Positions 25,835 to 31,280 of a stretch of 31,280 nucleotides of DNA are shown piece by piece (the stretch's first letter is position 1; every line of letters begins with the position of its first letter). The notes beneath the pieces are model-generated. The model was not told the DNA's origin. It did no database searches and saw only the letters and a program-made list of their open reading frames with translations. The stretch is taken from NCBI GenBank assembly GCA_045656705.1, contig JAZORR010000048.1, positions 1-31,280 of the forward strand, read 5' to 3'. The stretch comes from RGIG4576 sp045656705. Lineage in GTDB: Bacteria; Bacteroidota; Bacteroidia; Bacteroidales; Muribaculaceae. A program made the position numbers and the translations under genes.

Positions 25835-25982
25835 TACGCAAAGTTCGGGTATCATTCACTACACAAGGACAAGACGAGTTACCCGAAATTTCTCCAGCCT
25901 ATTCAGGTAGTAAATTTCTAAGTTAATCCTTGATGTTTAACGGCAACCTGCCTGCTCACTTGCATACCCACTTGGTTGCGTG
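25835..25982. promoter_or_regulatory. Conserved folded leader, copy A (possible ssDNA promoter)
   Basis: Nested stems: outer TACGCAA (25835-25841) with TTGCGTG (25976-25982); GGGTAT (25847-25852) with ATACCC (25964-25969); ACA-CAAGGA (25861-25869) with TCCTTG-a-TGT (25927-25936); and a tip hairpin GAAATTT (25885-25891) with AAATTTC (25912-25918) capped by CCT/AGG. An extra pairing found only here is TTCGGGTA with TACCCGAA. On the minus strand the 5' arm reads TTG-N17-GAACTTTG. It ends 54 bases before the gene at 26037. See copies B and C. Confidence 0.75.
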
Positions 25983-26036
25983 TAAAAATCAAGTGCGAAA
26001 GCACATAATTGTTAAATCATTAAATCGTAAAATAAT

Positions 26037-26270
26037 ATGACACATTCAGTTCAAACATCGGTAATGAATCTTGGTCTCGATAACAATTCAGTGAATAATC
26101 GTTCTCGCTTTAATCCTAAAGCAATGAAGTTCTACCAAGTGGATATTGAAGATTTCGACAATGAAATGTACTCTTACGAAGTCGAAGCTCACAATGATGC
26201 AGAAGCAGCTGAAATAGCCGAACAAATGTTCAATGGCGACATCTATACAATGTATGTCTATCTATTGTAA
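26037..26270 (+). CDS. Small acidic protein of unknown function behind folded leader A
   Basis: 77 residues. The first 30 residues are polar and probably disordered. The rest, KFYQVDIEDFDNEMYSYEVE and EAAEIAEQMFNGDIYTMYVY, looks like a small alpha-beta fold with a sequence pattern (Y-x-V then A-x-DA-x-EA-x-EIA) common in short proteins of Bacteroidetes mobile elements. The protein is strongly acidic, as DNA mimics often are. It is preceded by one of the three conserved folded leaders shared with ardA, so an early anti-defence role after transfer is a fair guess, not a result. Confidence 0.55.
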   Translation: MTHSVQTSVMNLGLDNNSVNNRSRFNPKAMKFYQVDIEDFDNEMYSYEVEAHNDAEAAEIAEQMFNGDIYTMYVYLL

Positions 26271-26300
26271 AAGATAGATTACATCACCTTCTCAAAGCTG

Positions 26301-26315
26301 CTTGCTTCAAGCAAG
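26301..26315. terminator. Short hairpin between converging genes
   Basis: CTTGC-ttcaa-GCAAG; it lies between the stop codons of the converging genes at 26270 and 26326. Confidence 0.45.
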
Positions 26316-26325
26316 TACTTTATTG

Positions 26326-27300
26326 CTATATCTTTAACTTACGTTGAACAACCCTACGATATTTTTTATATGCTATCAGAGCATCTTCTCCGAGTTTATA
26401 AAACTTCTTTATATTATTATTTTCATCTGCAAATGCTTCGTCTTGATTATCAAAAATCTCATATGAATTTCGGATCTTAAAAAACCTATCGTCATCTTCT
26501 CTTGATTGGAATTCAATTTCTTTAAAAGATACTGCAGATTCAATCCGCAAATTACTTAATTTTTCGATAAATTCAGAATAAGAATCATTCAATTCTTCGT
26601 CTAAATATTTTTTTGAGGGTTTATTGTTGTATCTATCTATTAAACTATCCCATATTTTAGAATGTCGTCTATAATATGCCAAATTATTTTGAACGAGTTC
26701 TATTGAATCTAATAGTTCGCATTCACATGCTATGTTTTCTGTCTCATAAAACAACTTTAAATCGAATTCAATTTCATCTGATTGTTGGAACTCTTTCAAT
26801 AGATTGTCATAGTGAGATGTCTTTTCTTTTAGAATATTATATAAATTCAACTCTGATTTAGCGTTATCATTTACATTATCGAAATAATATCCAATAATGT
26901 TATGATGATTTATATCAAACGGAGCTATTTCTCTATTTCCAAATGTGTCATTATTTATCATTAAAATTCGAGACCAACCTAATGTTTTTACTGCGTACCC
27001 TAATTCAAACATTACATTAGGATTGGGTAACCCTTTAACTTTACCTTCATTTTCTATTTTATATATTGGAGTTATATCTGCAATAAAAAAATCACAGGCG
27101 CCTATTTTGGATAAAATAGTATCTTCTATTGAATCTTTTCCTGAACTATTACGTGTATCTGTTTCTAATTTTATATTAACCTTAAGTTCTGCTATTATCT
27201 TCTTTATTGCATACTCAATACATTTCTTGATATAGTAATTATTACATTTTTTTGGCAAATCAGATTGCCACGAATAAAATATAGTAAAATCTGTTTTCAT
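26326..27300 (-). CDS. TIR-like nucleotide-binding protein
   Basis: 324 residues. The N-terminal 130 residues show the TIR-like pattern of COG4271-type proteins and some CBASS/Pycsar effectors: FTIFYSWQSDLPKK, then IGACDFFIADITPI and NPNVMFELGYAVKTLGWSRI, with E99 as the likely catalytic acid. The C-terminal 200 residues are helical and charged, with no motif I recognise. It has its own good promoter and is the only minus-strand gene among the small plus-strand genes here, so it was probably inserted between leading-region units. A stand-alone defence role or protection of the element from rivals are both possible. Confidence 0.75.
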   Translation of the reverse strand: MKTDFTIFYSWQSDLPKKCNNYYIKKCIEYAIKKIIAELKVNIKLETDTRNSSGKDSIEDTILSKIGACDFFIADITPIYKIENEGKVKGLPNPNVMFELGYAVKTLGWSRILMINNDTFGNREIAPFDINHHNIIGYYFDNVNDNAKSELNLYNILKEKTSHYDNLLKEFQQSDEIEFDLKLFYETENIACECELLDSIELVQNNLAYYRRHSKIWDSLIDRYNNKPSKKYLDEELNDSYSEFIEKLSNLRIESAVSFKEIEFQSREDDDRFFKIRNSYEIFDNQDEAFADENNNIKKFYKLGEDALIAYKKYRRVVQRKLKI

Positions 27301-27322
27301 AAATTATTCTCTTTTAATTAGG

Positions 27323-27353
27323 CAAATTTACTAATTATTTAATATCTAAACAA
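27323..27353 (-). promoter_or_regulatory. Promoter of the TIR-like gene
   Basis: On the minus strand TTG (27353-27351), 20 bases, then TAAATTTG (27330-27323). A dyad GGCAAAT/ATTTGCC (27321-27327 and 27361-27367) brackets it and may be an operator. Confidence 0.6.
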
Positions 27354-27367
27354 CTAGTATATTTGCC

Positions 27368-27847
27368 CTGTAAAATTATTGCCGTTCGCCGTATCTTGCT
27401 ATCTGCATCGATAATGCTACTTTTCTTCTCTCCGGCACACAAAGCCAAACTCTCGCAGTCATCAGTTAGGCTTCGCCACCTTTGCCGAACTCTGTACACA
27501 TTTTACTTCCAATAGATCGACATTGTTATTGTTCGGTCGTGTACTCCTTTTTGCCTCTCTTGAGCATTCTCCGATAGTGGATCTGCACCAGTAGCGATAG
27601 TAGCAACATATAAACGCCGATTGGTTTCTCTCACCTCATTGTCGGGCAACACTTCGAGACATACCGATTCATTACTCTTCATCTTTGCTTTGCTTCGCTC
27701 GGCTGAACTCGCTGAGATAGGCACACGCACCTTGGTTGTTTCTCTCGTGCTAACTTTACTTGTTTGCCACTAAGAATTGACCGCATTTTCTTGACGCTTC
27801 CTTTGCCATTAAAATCGAGCAGATTTAGAATGATTATAATGATTAAA
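27368..27847. other. 480-base stretch without a convincing gene
   Basis: Base composition is richer in GC than the defence genes. A minus-strand frame at 27503-27730 (75 codons, beginning MRVPISASSAERSKAKMKSN) is open but not recognised, and no start-site context supports it. No hairpin or repeat of note was seen apart from the folded leader that follows. Confidence 0.4.
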
Positions 27848-27982
27848 GTGCGAAGTTAGGGTATCGTTCATTATACAAGGACATGCCACTGGTTCTACGA
27901 AATTTCTCCAACCCTTTCGGGTAGTAAATTGCCGATATAATCCTTGATATGCTCATTCTCTTGCATACCCACTTGTTTGCAC
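27848..27982. promoter_or_regulatory. Conserved folded leader, copy B (possible ssDNA promoter)
   Basis: Stems: GTGCGAA (27848-27854) with TTTGCAC (27976-27982); GGGTAT (27859-27864) with ATACCC (27965-27970); ATA-CAAGGA (27873-27881) with TCCTTG-a-TAT (27941-27950); tip hairpin AATTT (27901-27905) with AAATT (27926-27930) capped by ACCC/GGGT. Against copy A, paired bases change together in the outer stem (A-T to G-C, C-G to T-A) and next to CAAGGA (C-G to T-A). Minus-strand promoter-like TTG-N17-TAACTTCG. It ends 36 bases before ATG 28019. Confidence 0.75.
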
Positions 27983-28018
27983 ATAATCATTTTAATAATC
28001 ATCTAAATCATTTTAATT

Positions 28019-28354
28019 ATGGCAAATACAGCTAAAAATTCGGTTTCTAATTCTCAATCAGTGGCTAACAAAAAAAGTTCTTCTCGCACTCGCAAGACAA
28101 AACAAGCCCCTCAGGTGCAAGAGCCTATCAACACAGCTCCCACTGTTCAGCCTAAGCTCATTGTTGCAAAGCGTTGCTTCGAGCGTTGGTATGTCTATTT
28201 CCAAGGTGTTCGCCCTGAAGACAATGTAGGCTGTGGCTGTAAAACAGCTAAATCGGCTCTCCGTTATATGCAGCTCCTTAAACATCGTTACGGTGCAGTC
28301 ATTTCCACTAATATCTACGAACGCTTACAATTCGAGGCAAGCAAAGAGGCATAA
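28019..28354 (+). CDS. Small basic protein of unknown function behind folded leader B
   Basis: 111 residues. The first 50 are Ser/Lys/Thr/Pro-rich and disordered (KKSSSRTRKTKQAPQ). The folded part is KRCFERWYVYFQGVRPEDNV, then GCGCKTAKSALRYMQLLKHR and YGAVISTNIYERLQFEA. It reads like a small alpha-beta domain with three aromatic-rich strands and one helix; no catalytic motif is evident. The basic tail could bind nucleic acid. The stop codon sits in a GAGGC/GCCTC hairpin. It is probably followed in one transcript by the two small genes downstream. Confidence 0.55.
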   Translation: MANTAKNSVSNSQSVANKKSSSRTRKTKQAPQVQEPINTAPTVQPKLIVAKRCFERWYVYFQGVRPEDNVGCGCKTAKSALRYMQLLKHRYGAVISTNIYERLQFEASKEA

Positions 28355-28383
28355 GCCTCGCTTGCTTTGAGCAATAACATAAT

Positions 28384-28584
28384 ATGTCGAACTATTTAAT
28401 CGCAAGTAAAATGAAAAAGTACAAAGTTTTTACCGACAAAGGAAGTTGGCTTATTGAAGCCCTTGATGACTATGATGCTATGAGATTGGCATTGTTCTAC
28501 AGCTGGAGAGATGACGAAAAGTTTCATCACATTATCCGTGAAGATGGTTTTGCAAAATACGAATTACGAATCGCAATAGTTTAA
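28384..28584 (+). CDS. Small protein of unknown function
   Basis: 66 residues from ATG 28384; ATG 28411 (MKKYKVFTDKGSWLIEALDD) is an equally good start. The pattern KKYKV-F-T...EALDDYDAMRLALFYSW resembles the Y-x-V...A-x-DA-x-A core of the protein at 26037-26270, so the two may belong to one loose family of small element-borne proteins. The stop is 3 bases before the next ATG. Confidence 0.5.
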   Translation: MSNYLIASKMKKYKVFTDKGSWLIEALDDYDAMRLALFYSWRDDEKFHHIIREDGFAKYELRIAIV

Positions 28585-28587
28585 GTT

Positions 28588-28797
28588 ATGGAATACTACA
28601 AGTTTACTGAAGATGAATTGGATAATATGTTCACTCACGCAATGGATATTGTCGATTGTATCAAAAAGCATTATGCCGATAATGAAGAATATCTCCACCA
28701 AATTGACGAGTTTGTTATGCTTAACACTTTCGCTTTTAATTGCTTCTCCGTTATGGCTTGCAAGTATAAAATGAAAGCACAAGAATCTCCCTATTAG
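28588..28797 (+). CDS. Small helical protein of unknown function
   Basis: 69 residues, mostly helical and acidic: MEYYKFTEDELDNMFTHAMD followed by IVDCIKKHYADNEEYLHQID. Not recognised. Only 3 bases separate it from the preceding gene, and a terminator-like hairpin follows 23 bases after its stop, so it is the last gene of the small operon behind leader B. Confidence 0.5.
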   Translation: MEYYKFTEDELDNMFTHAMDIVDCIKKHYADNEEYLHQIDEFVMLNTFAFNCFSVMACKYKMKAQESPY

Positions 28798-28820
28798 TCG
28801 GGAGTGTTCTTCTCATTCCT

Positions 28821-28848
28821 TTTTAGGCAGTCGAAAGATTGCCTAAAA
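28821..28848 (+). terminator. Terminator of the small operon
   Basis: TTTTAGGCA (28821-28829) pairs with TGCCTAAAA (28840-28848) and is extended by TC-gaaa-GA. A-run and T-run on the two sides make it work in both directions. Confidence 0.7.
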
Positions 28849-28866
28849 TTGTGTCCAGCTATTGAC

Positions 28867-28922
28867 TGATACAATGATACAAACACCGTGATACAAAACT
28901 GATACAAACTTTTTTGTATCAG
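28867..28922. repeat. TGATACAA iterons with terminal hairpin
   Basis: TGATACAA starts at 28867, 28875, 28889 and 28900, and occurs inverted (TTGTATCA) at 28914-28921. The last direct copy and the inverted one form a 10-bp stem (28899-28908 with 28913-28922) with a CTTT loop. Such sets are seen at replication origins, oriT regions and protein-binding sites. It lies in the 240-base gap before the gene at 29041. Confidence 0.7.
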
Positions 28923-28968
28923 AGGGACTAATTGAGTCATTTTGTTCGACAATTTTGAGAAAAGTAAA

Positions 28969-28998
28969 CGACTTTGAGGCAAAAAAGTTTGCGAGTCG
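28969..28998. other. Hairpin upstream of the gene at 29041
   Basis: CGACT (28969-28973) with AGTCG (28994-28998), inner GCAAA (28979-28983) with TTTGC (28988-28992), loop AAAG. It could be a leader element or part of the iteron-bearing site next to it. Confidence 0.45.
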
Positions 28999-29040
28999 GA
29001 AAAGTCACCATCGTCATCAACTCCAAAATCCCAATTTGCT

Positions 29041-29466
29041 ATGGAAAACTTTAATCACTCATTATCGGGTATCGCACAAATCGGCTATGTCGAGTGCGAA
29101 AAACTTCAGCCCAACATTGTACTCAAACATTCTTCAGGCACTCCTGTAGGTATCTTCGCTGAGATTACTGACATCGGCTTCTTCGGTCAGCCTACTTGCG
29201 AAGCCGTAGAGGAATACGAAAGCAATGGGCGTAAGGTGGTCACATCTCTCAAATTTGTGACGAATGACAACATTCCGACTTATAAGCACCTCGCTTTCGT
29301 AATCACGGACGCTTCCGGAACTTCCTATATCATCGGCTCGCGTGAAAGGCTGTACCCAGTCATCAAATCGTCGGCTACCAATGGCACGCCTCAAGGTGAA
29401 TCTAATGCCACTACCTATGAAATCAAGTGGACTTCTATTTGTAAGCCGATTCGTTGTGCCATATAA
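29041..29466 (+). CDS. Unrecognised beta-rich protein
   Basis: 141 residues, ATG 29041. Predicted to be mostly strands: HLAFVITDASGTSYIIGSRE followed by RLYPVIKSSATNGTPQGESN, then a strand pair to the end. The IGSRE-x2-YPVI block recalls small phage or element-borne beta proteins, but I cannot name a family. It is not preceded by a folded leader; instead the iterons and a hairpin lie upstream. A terminator follows. Confidence 0.5.
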   Translation: MENFNHSLSGIAQIGYVECEKLQPNIVLKHSSGTPVGIFAEITDIGFFGQPTCEAVEEYESNGRKVVTSLKFVTNDNIPTYKHLAFVITDASGTSYIIGSRERLYPVIKSSATNGTPQGESNATTYEIKWTSICKPIRCAI

Positions 29467-29505
29467 CGCAGTATCACTTTCTTTCATGTTCTCATATTTC
29501 TTTGT

Positions 29506-29540
29506 GGTCGAGCAGTGTTTTCATTGCTTGACCATTTTCG
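29506..29540 (+). terminator. Terminator after the gene at 29041
   Basis: GGTC-g-AGCA-g-TG (29506-29517) pairs with CA-t-TGCT-t-GACC (29522-29533) with a TTTT loop, followed by ATTTTCGTTT. Confidence 0.75.
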
Positions 29541-29611
29541 TTTCTGCATAGGCTGAATTAAATCTCCTCATACGAGAATTAAATAAACAATAGTCCGTCG
29601 AGCACTTTTAC

Positions 29612-29742
29612 CCCGCAAAGTTATTACCTCACTTTCAACTGCAAGGTCATAGCAACAGGTGTCGGGGCAGAAATCTCCACACCGTTGGGTAGTATTTATT
29701 CCTCGAACCTTGCATAATGTTGGCGTGTCGGCACTTTGTGGG
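29612..29742. promoter_or_regulatory. Conserved folded leader, copy C, upstream of ardA (possible ssDNA promoter)
   Basis: Stems: CCCGCAAAGT (29612-29621) with ACTTTGTGGG (29733-29742), one G-T pair; GCAAGGT (29641-29647) with ACCTTGC (29707-29713); tip AAAT (29671-29674) with ATTT (29694-29697) capped by ACC/GGT. The loop bases TCTCCA and TAGTA are the same as in A and B. The GGGTAT/ATACCC stem is replaced by a longer outer stem. Minus-strand TTG-N18-TAACTTTG has a perfect -7 box. It ends 58 bases before ATG 29801. Confidence 0.75.
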
Positions 29743-29800
29743 CAGTGTAAAAGTCGCTCCTTTACGGAGCATAGTGTTTAATCATTTAATTCATTTTCGC

Positions 29801-30415
29801 ATGAATACAATTTCTTCTCTTTCAGCCCACAGCGACAACAAGGTCGCTTTCGTGAATGAAATCAGTGGTCGCTCTTTCCCCACAAGTGATGAGCTTCAAT
29901 ATCACAAGCATTCGCTTGATAGTGATAATCCTGCTGTATATTGTGGCACTTACGGCAAATACAATAGTGGCTCACTTGCTGGTATGTGGATTGATTTGAC
30001 CACCTTCTTCGATTATGATGACTTCATCGAGTTCTGCTACAATCTTCACGCCGATGAAGAAGATCCTGAGCTTATGTTCCAAGATTACGAGAATTTTCCT
30101 CGCGAGTTGTATTCGGAAAGTTGCTTCGATGAAGATACATTCGACACAATCATCAAGTATGCCAATCACTCTGACCGTGATGCTGTCGATGCGTTTCTTA
30201 CTTGCTACGGCATTGATGAGCTTGACAAATTCGAAGATGCTTATCAAGGCGAATTTGACAGTGAAGAGGATTTCGCTCGACATATCGTTGACGTATGTTA
30301 TGACCTTGACAAGATGTTGGGTAGTCTTTCATATTATTTCGACTATGATGCTTTCGCACGCGATTTGTTCATGTGCGATTACTTCTTCGATAATGGTTAT
30401 GTTTTCAGAAGATAA
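29801..30415 (+). CDS. ardA: ArdA-type antirestriction protein
   Basis: 204 residues from ATG 29801; the open frame extends upstream into the folded leader, but this is the first sensible start and the family pattern begins after it. PAVYCGTYGKYNSGSLAGMW is the ArdA opening. Next come an acidic middle (NLHADEEDPELMFQDYENFP, SEEDFARHIVDVCYDLDKML) and the typical end SYYFDYDAFARDLFMCDYFF. ArdA mimics about 42 bp of B-form DNA and blocks type I restriction enzymes, protecting incoming DNA. Such genes are classic leading-region genes of conjugative elements, often expressed straight after entry. A strong terminator follows. Confidence 0.93.
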   Translation: MNTISSLSAHSDNKVAFVNEISGRSFPTSDELQYHKHSLDSDNPAVYCGTYGKYNSGSLAGMWIDLTTFFDYDDFIEFCYNLHADEEDPELMFQDYENFPRELYSESCFDEDTFDTIIKYANHSDRDAVDAFLTCYGIDELDKFEDAYQGEFDSEEDFARHIVDVCYDLDKMLGSLSYYFDYDAFARDLFMCDYFFDNGYVFRR

Positions 30416-30430
30416 ATCTTCTCGCAAATT

Positions 30431-30468
30431 CAACAAAATCGGCAGCCGATTGGTTGCCGATTTTGTTG
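30431..30468 (+). terminator. Strong hairpin after ardA
   Basis: A 14-bp perfect stem (30431-30444 with 30455-30468; CAACAAAATCGGCA) with a 10-base loop. The TTTTGTTG arm gives a T-rich end. Confidence 0.85.
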
Positions 30469-30494
30469 GCACACTCTGTATGAGTAAACACAGG

Positions 30495-30520
30495 AGCACC
30501 CTTTGAGCTCAAAGGGTGCT
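30495..30520. repeat. 26-bp perfect palindrome
   Basis: Both 13-base halves (AGCACCCTTTGAG and its complement) are perfect with no loop, centred on GAGCTC. It may be a terminator for the converging gene at 30549, a protein-binding site or a transfer-related site. Confidence 0.8.
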
Positions 30521-30548
30521 GTGAATCATCTATTAATCACTTAGAAAG

Positions 30549-30902
30549 TTAGTCTTTGTCATCTATGATAATAGTATCTTCATCTAATTCCCAATTTTGA
30601 TAGTCACCCTGTTTTTTAGTGATAATTACATTGAATCTTTTAAAGAGTTTGAAAAACTCTTCTGTGCTTAACCCCTTTTCAAAAGATATTTTTACAGCTT
30701 TTTGTGGATTCTCAGATTCATTATCCTTGCAAATAATCGAAGCACCAAAATAGCGTTCTCCATGATAAAACTCTGTGCCAATAGGCTCGTATCGTTCTAT
30801 ATCAATTCCTTTTTGCGTTAAATAATCTTCTAAATTTATCCAATCGCTTATATCTGCAGCTGCAGTTCCAATAAAATCATTATATTGTACACTTGCTTTC
30901 AC
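30549..30902 (-). CDS. Small protein of unknown function with a Firmicutes-style start
   Basis: 117 residues, GTG start at 30902. The sequence runs MKASVQYNDFIGTAAADISD, then EPIGTEFYHGERYFGASIIC and STEEFFKLFKRFNVIITKKQ, ending in a run of Asp/Ile. It looks like a compact alpha-beta protein, possibly immunity-like; the family is not recognised. It is on the opposite strand from ardA, the two separated by two hairpins. Its strong AGGAGG site is unlike every other gene in the window and suggests recent arrival from a low-GC Gram-positive donor. Confidence 0.65.
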   Translation of the reverse strand: MKASVQYNDFIGTAAADISDWINLEDYLTQKGIDIERYEPIGTEFYHGERYFGASIICKDNESENPQKAVKISFEKGLSTEEFFKLFKRFNVIITKKQGDYQNWELDEDTIIIDDKD

Positions 30903-30909
30903 TTTAACA

Positions 30910-30915
30910 CCTCCT
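30910..30915 (-). promoter_or_regulatory. Strong Shine-Dalgarno site deciding a GTG start
   Basis: AGGAGG, followed by seven bases and GTG 30902. It is the only full AGGAGG at ideal spacing I noticed in front of a gene here. Confidence 0.85.
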
Positions 30916-31108
30916 TCCTGTAATTAGTTTAACTTGCAAAGTTGATTACGTAAGGATGCACTACAAAAAATGGGCCAAAAATTATATATATGTTATATTT
31001 TCTTATTATATGTTGCTATTTAAAATAAATGCAAATTTGACATAATATTAATTCAAATAATACGAAGGTTGTTTTAGTTATAATTATAGATTTAGCGTTA
31101 GTAATAAA

Positions 31109-31280
31109 ATGACAAAAAGTAACTCCAAAGTATAATGTGTGGAAACTACAATGTACACTAAATGGTGCAACGGTTAAGATTGAAGTAAACGGCACTAAAA
31201 GGGGGATTATAGGAGCAACCGAAGACAAAATGTTATGCGATAAAGCACAACAAGAGTTTAGTATGGCTTGTAAAGCTCGA
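31109..31280 (+). CDS. 5' end of an unrecognised gene, apparently frameshifted (partial)
   Basis: An open frame runs to the right edge: VWKLQCTLNGATVKIEVNGT, then KRGIIGATEDKMLCDKAQQE. It has no start in its own frame except GTG. ATG 31109 lies in another frame and stops at TAA after MTKSNSKV. Dropping one base from the five-A run 31114-31118 joins them as MTKVTPKYNVWKLQ, a natural-looking start. The family is unknown. From 30916 to 31108 there is only AT-rich sequence without features. Confidence 0.5.

Noticed and set aside
25844..25887. TTCGGGTA/TACCCGAA stem in leader copy A as part of the shared fold
   Set aside because: It is absent from copies B and C and excludes the shared stem; kept only as a possible alternative pairing in copy A.
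31111..31121. GACAAAAAGTA, the exact inverse of the TACTTTTTGTC found in the 41-bp repeats at the left edge
   Set aside because: An 11-base AT-rich match can arise by chance in 31 kb, and this one overlaps the start of a coding frame. Not enough to call paired element ends.
1..31280. CRISPR array, tRNA or rRNA genes
   Set aside because: No regularly spaced repeats of 25-40 bases with unique spacers and no recognisable cloverleaf or rRNA core were seen. The 41-bp repeat at 149 has no spacers.

Overview
The window looks like the chromosome of a Bacteroidales-type bacterium (phylum Bacteroidota), probably a gut commensal. The evidence is the promoter style (TAnnTTTG at -7 with a TTTG near -33, e.g. 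17175-17205), starts preceded by A/T-rich sequence instead of Shine-Dalgarno sites, and typical gene families. I ran no database search; family calls come from motifs read by eye.

Layout. (1) 1-6700: the 3' end of a probable transposase, a 41-bp tandem repeat, then a compact integrated element. It has a tyrosine recombinase (N-terminal frameshift), a divergent repressor with a shared operator/promoter region, an excisionase-like gene, a small HTH-like gene and a large primase-helicase fusion, followed by an iteron-rich stretch that could be an origin. The arrangement recalls P4-like or PICI-like phage satellites, or a small integrative element. (2) 6986-15905: an ordinary chromosomal operon on the minus strand: HlyD-type adaptor, MacB-like ATPase, TolC-like protein, two FtsX/MacB permeases, an NtrC-type regulator and a histidine kinase. 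A near-perfect sigma-54 promoter sits in front of the adaptor gene. (3) 15996-19452: a decayed zone with remnants of a ferredoxin, a TlpA-like protein and a second histidine kinase. Between them lie an intact Abi gene, a candidate small RNA with promoter and terminator, and an ECF sigma/membrane-protein pair flanked by a 28-bp direct repeat of the kinase 3' end. (4) 19616-25479: AT-rich anti-phage island: RloA/RloB (AbiL-like) and a SMODS nucleotidyltransferase with a SLATT membrane effector in one tightly spaced operon, then a TIR protein and a PD-(D/E)XK nuclease-like protein. (5) 25480-31280: what looks like the leading region of a conjugative element: small plus-strand genes ending in ardA (antirestriction), plus a TIR-like gene on the minus strand, iterons and hairpins.

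The most interesting signal is in region 5. Three diverged copies (25835-25982, 27848-27982, 29612-29742) of one long fold lie just upstream of three different genes, the last being ardA. The stems are kept by compensatory base changes between copies, so pairing itself is selected. The 5' arm, read on the minus strand, also holds a promoter-like TTG-N17/18-TAACTTTG. When the minus strand folds on itself, this arm becomes the non-template strand of a promoter pointing at the downstream gene. That is the geometry of single-stranded-DNA promoters (F plasmid Frpo type), which switch on leading-region genes such as ardA as soon as transferred DNA enters a recipient. This is inference; a cis-acting RNA leader is the main alternative.
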